64,000 bases of DNA, from NCBI GenBank assembly GCA_027493945.1, contig JAOSJU010000001.1, positions 2,418,001-2,482,000 of the forward strand, given 5' to 3'. The notes below the pieces were generated by a model. That model was not told the DNA's origin. It did not search any database and was given only the letters and a program-made list of their open reading frames with translations. Each line of letters opens with the position of its first letter. The first letter of the stretch is position 1. The stretch is from Burkholderiaceae bacterium. GTDB taxonomy: Bacteria; Pseudomonadota; Gammaproteobacteria; Burkholderiales; Burkholderiaceae_E. The position numbers and the translations under genes were made by a program. Of the stretch, positions 56,952 through 64,000 are shown in pieces.

Positions 56952-57721
56952 TCAGGTGTCCGCAGTCCCCGGGCGCAGGGCCGCGGCGCCGGCGATCGCA
57001 CAGCCGGCCAGCGCCCAGACGATCACGGCGCCCGACGGCGCATCGAGCAGCGCGGACAGCGCCAGGCCCAGCGCGTAGCCGGCCGCGCCGATCCCGTAGG
57101 CGAAGGCATGCCGCCTCGCGCCGCGATGCCGTTGCGTCGCGAGCGCCGGGATGATCAGGCTCGAGAACACCGGTACACGCCGACGAGTTGCACGGATGCC
57201 GTGACGGCGAGCGCGAACGCGCCATAGAAGCCGAAGCGGCCCGCGCGCTGCACCCAGCCGAGCGACATCGCGGCCACCAGCAGCGCCGACACGACTGCGA
57301 GCCACGCCAGTTGCCGGGCATCGACCCACAGGATCTGCCCGACCAGCAGGTCCTTCAGGTGCTCGCCGCCGTGCGGGTTGCCGGCAAGCAGCAGCAACCC
57401 GGCGCAGGCGGCCAGCACGAAGATCACGCCGATCAATGCCTCCTGCTGCTGCGGTGCGCGCCGCTCGGTCCAGGTGAGCAGCAGCGCGCCCAGCAGCGCG
57501 GCCGACACCGCTGCGGCCTGCACCGCGAGCCCGCCGTCGGGCAGGCCGAGCGCATCGGCGGCGATGACGCCGAGCCCGGCAATCTGCGCGATCGCGAGGT
57601 CGGCGAAGACGATGCCGCGGTCGAGCACCTGCCTGCCCAGCGGCACGTGCGTGGCCAGCACCAGCAGCCCGGCGAGCAGCGGCAGGCCGAGGATGCCCCA
57701 GTCGAGCGCCGTCCAGTTCAC
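56952..57721 (-). CDS. znuB: Zinc/manganese ABC transporter permease (ZnuB-like; frameshifted)
   Basis: The GTG start (VNWTALDWGILGLPLLAGLLVLATHVPLG) overlaps the ZnuA stop. The frame covers most of an ABC-3 type permease (QVLDRGIVFADLAIAQIAGLGVI, LTWTERRAPQQQEALIGVIFVLAACAGLLLL), breaks near 57172 after QLVGVY, and continues in another frame as VFSSLIIPALATQR to LRPGTADT at 56952. Joined length about 256 residues. No ATPase gene (znuC) is adjacent, so that subunit must be elsewhere. Confidence 0.87.
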
Positions 57722-58632
57722 TTCGCGGCTCCGGCGGCCAGCAGGCGCGCGACGGTGTCGTCGAAGAGGCCGAACAGGTCCTTCGCGCCGTCGGTTCCGC
57801 CGACGGTGAACGGCAGCTTCACGGCGGCGACACCGGCATTTCGCTGCAGCCACTCGGACGGCCGCGGATCCTGGTAGGCCGCGTACAGCACCATGCGCGC
57901 CGGCGTCGCCTTCAGCGACGAGAGCACCGACTGCAGGTGCGAGACCGTCGGTTCGACGCCGGGCTTCGGCTCGAGCACCGCGAGCTCCTTCATGCCGAGC
58001 CAGTCGTACAGGTAGACGAAGGCCTTGTGCTGCGACACGACCGGTGTGCCCCTGAGCGGCGCGGCCTGCGCGGTCCATCGCGTGATTGCCTGCTGCCAGC
58101 GCTGCGAGAAGTCCGCCTCGCGCCGCGCGTACTCGGCCGCGTGCGCGGGGTCGAGCTGCCGCAGGCGCGCGGACAGCGCCGTGGCGACCAGGGCGATGTT
58201 GCGCGGGTCGGTCTGGATGTGCGGGTTGCCGGCGGCGTGCACGTCGCCCTGCGAGCGGTCGACCCGCGCGGGCACGTCGAGCTTGCGCACGAAGTCGGCG
58301 CTGGCGAAGTTGCCGGGCTGGCCGGGCTGCACGCGGTCGTTGCCGGATTGCTGCAGCAGCGCGGGCAGCCACCCGATCTCGAGCTCGGCGCCGGTGCACA
58401 CCACCAGGTCGGCATTGCGCACGCGCGCGATCAGGCTCGGCCGGGCCTGGATGCGGTGTGGATCCTGCAATGCGCTGGTGGCCGACGTCGCGTCGATCAG
58501 GTCGCCGCCGAGTTCCTTCGCGAGGGCCGCCCATTCCGGCTCGCAGGCAAGGACGCGCAGTGCCGCGTGCGCAGGCAGCGTGAACAGGGCCAGTGCCGCG
58601 GCCGCCAGTGCGGCGAAGGTCTTGCGGTTCAT
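57718..58632 (-). CDS. znuA: Zinc/manganese ABC transporter substrate-binding protein (ZnuA-like)
   Basis: The 304-residue cluster A-I binding protein has a signal peptide (NRKTFAALAAAALALFTLPAHA) and metal-ligand His residues at DPHRIQARPS, GNPHIQTDPRN and SQHKAFVYLYDW, with an acidic ligand region near YAAYQDPRPS. It lacks the long His-rich loop of many ZnuA proteins. It is 20 bp downstream of the outer-membrane barrel gene and coupled to ZnuB. Confidence 0.9.
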   Translation of the reverse strand: MNRKTFAALAAAALALFTLPAHAALRVLACEPEWAALAKELGGDLIDATSATSALQDPHRIQARPSLIARVRNADLVVCTGAELEIGWLPALLQQSGNDRVQPGQPGNFASADFVRKLDVPARVDRSQGDVHAAGNPHIQTDPRNIALVATALSARLRQLDPAHAAEYARREADFSQRWQQAITRWTAQAAPLRGTPVVSQHKAFVYLYDWLGMKELAVLEPKPGVEPTVSHLQSVLSSLKATPARMVLYAAYQDPRPSEWLQRNAGVAAVKLPFTVGGTDGAKDLFGLFDDTVARLLAAGAAK

Positions 58633-58652
58633 CGTCGGCTCCTTCGCGGGAT

Positions 58653-60070
58653 TCAGTAGTCGTGCGCGCCGTGCGCGCCGAGGCTCATCTGGTACTGGAG
58701 GAAGAGCTGGTTGTCGACGAAGCCCTGGCGCGCGCGGTCCTGCGCGAACTGCAGGCGCACCCGCGAGAATTCGCTCGGGCTGTAGTCGAGCATCAGGCTG
58801 TTCTTGCGCGGACGGTAGTCGGGGGCCGTTAGGGCTGCGGCGTTGACGCCGTAGTCGGGCGTGCCGGGGTCGAGCCGCTCGGTGCGCAGGCCGACGCGCC
58901 AGCGCGGCATGAACTTGTAGACCCCCTGCAGGTACCAGCCCGATTGGACGACGCCGTAGGCGCCGGCGCTGCCGGCGCCGCCCACGTCGTAGACGAGGTT
59001 GCCGTCTCGCGCGCTGCGCAGGTATTCGCCCTGCAGCGTGAAGCTCGTGCGCGTGGCGTCGCCGTGGGGTGCCCACTTCCAGACCGCGTCGGCGATCCAG
59101 ACGCGCGTGTCGCCGCTGAACGCGCTGTCCACCGGATTGCCCGCCGGATCCGTCGCGACGAGGTCCTGGTCGCGCGCCTTCGCGTCGAGCATCGACAGCC
59201 CGGCGCGCCAGCTGTGGCTGTCGCCGACGTCGCCGCCGACGTGCGCGGCGAGCGCGCGCATCCCCGCGCCGTTGCGCGATGCGTCGCCGCCGCCCGGAAA
59301 GCTGCGGCCCCGGCCGAGCTCGGCGCCGAGCTCGATGAACAGATCGGTGGGCGCGACCCAGTTCACCTGCACGCCGTCGTCGCCGTACTGGCGGCCGAGC
59401 ATCGCCTGGTAGGCGAGCGGACTGTCGACGAAGTCCCGGTATGCGCGTGCTTCGGGTTCAGGTAGCCGATGCCGGAGAAGAACCGCCCCGCCTTCAGCGA
59501 GAAGCCGTGGCCCGGGCGCGTGGTCTGGAACCAGGCCTCCTCGACCGACACGCTGTCGTCGGGATGCAGCGCGACGCTCGCCGCGCCCCGCAGCCACGGA
59601 TCGATGCTCGCCGAGAAGCGCAGCTCGGACTCGGCGAGGCCGAAGCCGCGCGTGCCCGGGCCGATCTCGGCATCGGCCGGCAGCGGAAAGCCGGTGATCG
59701 CGTAGCGCGCCGGATCCTGCGAGGTGCGCGTGTAGGTGCCCGACAGGATCAGCGACAGCGCCGGGTTGAAGGCGTTGGCACCGGCGGGGGGCGCGGCGGC
59801 AGGCGCCTGCGCGACGGGCGCAGGCGATGGCGCCACCGGCGGCTGCGCTGCGGCGGCGGCTGCAGCGCCGCTCGCCGACGATGTGGCGGCCGCGGCGGCC
59901 GCCTCGGCAGCCTTCAGGCGCTGCTCCATCGCCTGCAGCCGCGCCTCGTAGGCGCTGCGCATCGCTTCGAGTTCCTGTCGAAGCGCCCTGATCTCGGACG
60001 GTGTGTCGGCCATCGCGCCGAGTGGCGCGGCCAGGGCGAGTGCGATGCTCGCCCGCAACAGCTTGTGCAT
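58653..60070 (-). CDS. Outer-membrane beta-barrel protein of the zinc-uptake operon (frameshifted)
   Basis: The protein of about 472 residues has a signal peptide (MHKLLRASIALALAAPLGAMA), an N-terminal coiled coil (SEIRALRQELEAMRSAYEARLQAMEQRLKAAE) and an Ala/Pro linker, then a porin-like barrel (SLILSGTYTRTSQDP, GRFFSGIGYLNPKHAHT). It ends with a terminal Tyr (HGAHDY), as barrel proteins need. A one-base loss near 59445 separates HAHT from RDFVDSPLAYQAMLGRQYG. The trimerising coiled coil before a barrel is typical of such porins. A role in zinc passage is inferred from the operon. Confidence 0.82.
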
Positions 60071-60146
60071 GGGAATCCGGCTCCAGCGAATGACGTTGGA
60101 TGACCCGGCCAGCGGACAACGCGGGCCGGGCGCGACGCTGCAACGG

Positions 60147-60491
60147 TCAGGGCCGGACGGAGGGGGGTGCGCGGCTCCGGTAGGCGCTCGAGGTCGGCGC
60201 GAGCGCGACTGCGCCGGAATCGGCGCTGGGCATTTCCTGGACGCAGGCGGGGCACGGTGCCGCGGCAGGCTTGGCCGGCGGGGCGCCGCTACCCAGCGCG
60301 GCCGCAGCGAGGCACAGTTCGCACTGGGCATGCGCGGGTCCGTGCTTGCCGTCGTCGCTGCCCGCCCGCGCGCTCTCGTGCGCGACCACGTGCCACGCGG
60401 CAGCGGCCTGCGCGAGCGGCATCAGCAAGGCGAGCCAGAGCAGCCACGCGAAGCGGCGGCGCGAAACGGAGTCGTAGGAGCCCGGTCGCAT
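60147..60491 (-). CDS. DUF2946-like small Cys/His-rich exported protein
   Basis: The 114-residue protein has a signal or membrane segment (RRRFAWLLWLALLMPLAQAAAA), a His-containing stretch (WHVVAHESARAGSDDGKHGPAHAQCELCLAAAALGSG) and a second pair CPAC. The two CxxC pairs and His residues suggest metal binding. Similar genes sit upstream of zinc- or copper-related outer-membrane genes. It precedes the barrel gene by 76 bp on the same strand and may belong to that operon. Confidence 0.75.
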   Translation of the reverse strand: MRPGSYDSVSRRRFAWLLWLALLMPLAQAAAAWHVVAHESARAGSDDGKHGPAHAQCELCLAAAALGSGAPPAKPAAAPCPACVQEMPSADSGAVALAPTSSAYRSRAPPSVRP

Positions 60492-60632
60492 GGCGAGCGC
60501 CAATCGTAGCATCGCGGGCCACCGGGGCACGAATCGGGCGATTGACGGTGCGCAAGACCGGCGCGGGGCCGGAGGCCCATCCTGACGTACCCTCATGCCT
60601 GCGGCCAACTCTTTCACGGCCCCCAGCGCACC

Positions 60633-62885
<2,253 letters not shown>

Positions 62886-62961
62886 CTACGCTGCCGTGGC
62901 TCGCATCGACCGGGCGCGCAAGGCGAACGGGTGCCCGAGGCGCACCGGAGGGGATCAGAAG

Positions 62962-64000
62962 ATGAACAAGATGCTTGTGGCACGAATTCGCACCTCGCTT
63001 GCATTCGCGCTGGGCTGCGCGGCGCTGGGGACCGGGCCGGCCTGGGCCCAGACCGTCACCGTGGTCACTTCGTTCCCGAAGGAGCTCACCGCCGCCTACA
63101 AGGCCGCCTTCGAAAAGGCCAATCCGGGTGCGAAGGTCGAGATCCTGAACAAGGGCACCTCGGCGGGCGTTGCCTACACGCGCGAGGCGCCGGCCGGGAG
63201 CCGCCCCGACGTGTTCTGGGCCTCCGCACCCGACGCCTTCGAGGTGCTGGCCAAAGACGGGCTGCTGGAGAAATACGACCCCGGCGTGAAGGGTATCCCC
63301 GACAAGATCGGCAACTACCCGGTCAACGACCCGCAGGGCTACTACCGCGGCCGGGCGCTGGCGGGCTACGGGATGATGTGGAACACGCGCTACATGAAGG
63401 CGCACAAGCTGCCCGAACCGCGCGAGTGGGCCGACCTGGCCAAGCCGGTCTATTTCGGGCACGTCGCCATTTCGTCGCCGTCGCGCTCGGGCACCACGCA
63501 TCTCACGGTGGAGACGATCCTGCAGGGCGAGGGCTGGGTGAAGGGCTGGTCGCAGATCCTGCAGATCGCGGGCAACTGCGCGGCGATCACCGAGCGCAGC
63601 TTCGGCGTGCCCGAGGGCGTGACCAACGGCCAGTACGGAATCGGGCTGGTGATCGACTTCTTCGGGCTGGCGGCGCAGGCCTCGGGCTTTCCGGTGGGCT
63701 TCGTCTACCCGTCGGTCACCGCGATCGTGCCGGCCAACATCGGACTGGTGGCCGGCGCGAAGTCACCCGAGATGGGCAAGCGCTTCATCCAGTTCACGCT
63801 GTCGCCGGCCGGGCAGGAGTTGCTGCTCGATCCGAAGATCAGCCGCTTGCCCGTGCTGCCCGACACCTATCGCAAGGCCCCGGTCGGCTTCCCCGACCCG
63901 TACGGCGGCAAGATCAGGGCCAAGGTCAACTTCGACTCGAACGCGTCCGAGCGACGCTACTACCTGGTGTCGTCGCTGTTCGACCAGACGATCACCTTCC
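62962..64000 (+). CDS. ABC transporter extracellular solute-binding protein, family 1 (iron/phosphonate type; 3' end outside window)
   Basis: The first 346 residues are present. The protein has a signal peptide (MNKMLVARIRTSLAFALGCAALGTGPAWA), TVVTSFPKELTAAYKAAFEKANPGAKVEILNKGTSAGVAY, RPDVFWASAPDAFEVL, AGYGMMWNTRYMK, and GLVIDFFGLAAQASGFPVGFVYPS, a pattern shared by Fbp/AfuA-type ferric and 2-aminoethylphosphonate binding proteins. The tyrosines that mark iron binding are not clearly assignable. A GGAGGGGATC site precedes the ATG. Permease and ATPase genes would lie beyond the window. Confidence 0.87.
   Translation, partial: MNKMLVARIRTSLAFALGCAALGTGPAWAQTVTVVTSFPKELTAAYKAAFEKANPGAKVEILNKGTSAGVAYTREAPAGSRPDVFWASAPDAFEVLAKDGLLEKYDPGVKGIPDKIGNYPVNDPQGYYRGRALAGYGMMWNTRYMKAHKLPEPREWADLAKPVYFGHVAISSPSRSGTTHLTVETILQGEGWVKGWSQILQIAGNCAAITERSFGVPEGVTNGQYGIGLVIDFFGLAAQASGFPVGFVYPSVTAIVPANIGLVAGAKSPEMGKRFIQFTLSPAGQELLLDPKISRLPVLPDTYRKAPVGFPDPYGGKIRAKVNFDSNASERRYYLVSSLFDQTITF

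Overview
The window is GC-rich DNA (close to 70% by eye) with tightly packed genes, many joined by 1-4 base stop/start overlaps (GTGA, ATGA, TGATG). The hemE-priA pair, a CbpA/CbpM pair, DctP-type TRAP genes, many class III CoA-transferase and solute-binding genes and the Fis/sigma-54 style of regulation point to a betaproteobacterium, most likely Burkholderiales. This is inferred from gene content; no rRNA or tRNA gene is present to confirm it.

Layout. 1-7.1 kb: the end of a NitT/TauT binding protein, a 420 bp near-perfect palindrome, then a divergent catabolic cluster (MetE-like protein, SDR enzyme and GNAT on the minus strand; Gfo/Idh/MocA dehydrogenase, DUF993 aldolase-like protein and sugar isomerase on the plus strand). 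The divergent promoters share a GTTAAC-centred operator. 7.2-12 kb: an AraC regulator whose stop codon is formed by a 264 bp MITE-like element with three nested stems, hemE, a gap with DnaA boxes, and priA. 12-22 kb: one long minus-strand operon (RpiR regulator, 2,3-diaminopropionate ammonia-lyase, HyuC-type amidohydrolase, N-carbamoyl-D-amino acid hydrolase, and a five-gene peptide-type ABC importer). It looks like a complete pathway for a ureido derivative of diaminopropionate and is the best candidate here for an undescribed system. 22-30.6 kb: cbpA/cbpM, an ECF sigma / ferritin-like lipoprotein / cytochrome c operon, rep helicase, a DUF6776 protein, PPK2 and a PAS-sigma54 activator.

30.7-38.3 kb is a defence island: a type I restriction-modification system in the order hsdR-hsdS-[XRE/ImmA protease + PIN-like DUF4411]-hsdM, with an operator-like repeat region before hsdM and a decayed NERD-like gene after it. 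38.4-46.6 kb holds small envelope genes, a pair of DsrE-family genes split by a 2.27 kb IS1634-type insertion sequence, TetR, a membrane methyltransferase and LysR. 46.7-51.8 kb is a lyase / CoA-transferase / TRAP importer operon. 53-56.3 kb is an ECF42-type sigma factor with two DGPF (YCII) proteins and an SRPBCC protein. 56.3-60.5 kb is a metal island: GDT1-type exporter, ZnuB and ZnuA without ZnuC, an outer-membrane barrel and a Cys/His-rich small protein. The end carries glycogen phosphorylase, DUF504, an rtcA remnant and an iron-type ABC binding protein cut by the window edge.

A caution for any user: about fifteen genes, including the housekeeping genes priA and rep, carry single-base frameshifts, several in homopolymers. 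Uncorrected sequencing indels explain this better than decay. I therefore annotate each such gene as one span and give the approximate shift site. True decay is more likely for the DsrE gene split by the insertion sequence, the rtcA remnant, the NERD remnant and perhaps the pyruvyltransferase with an in-frame amber codon.
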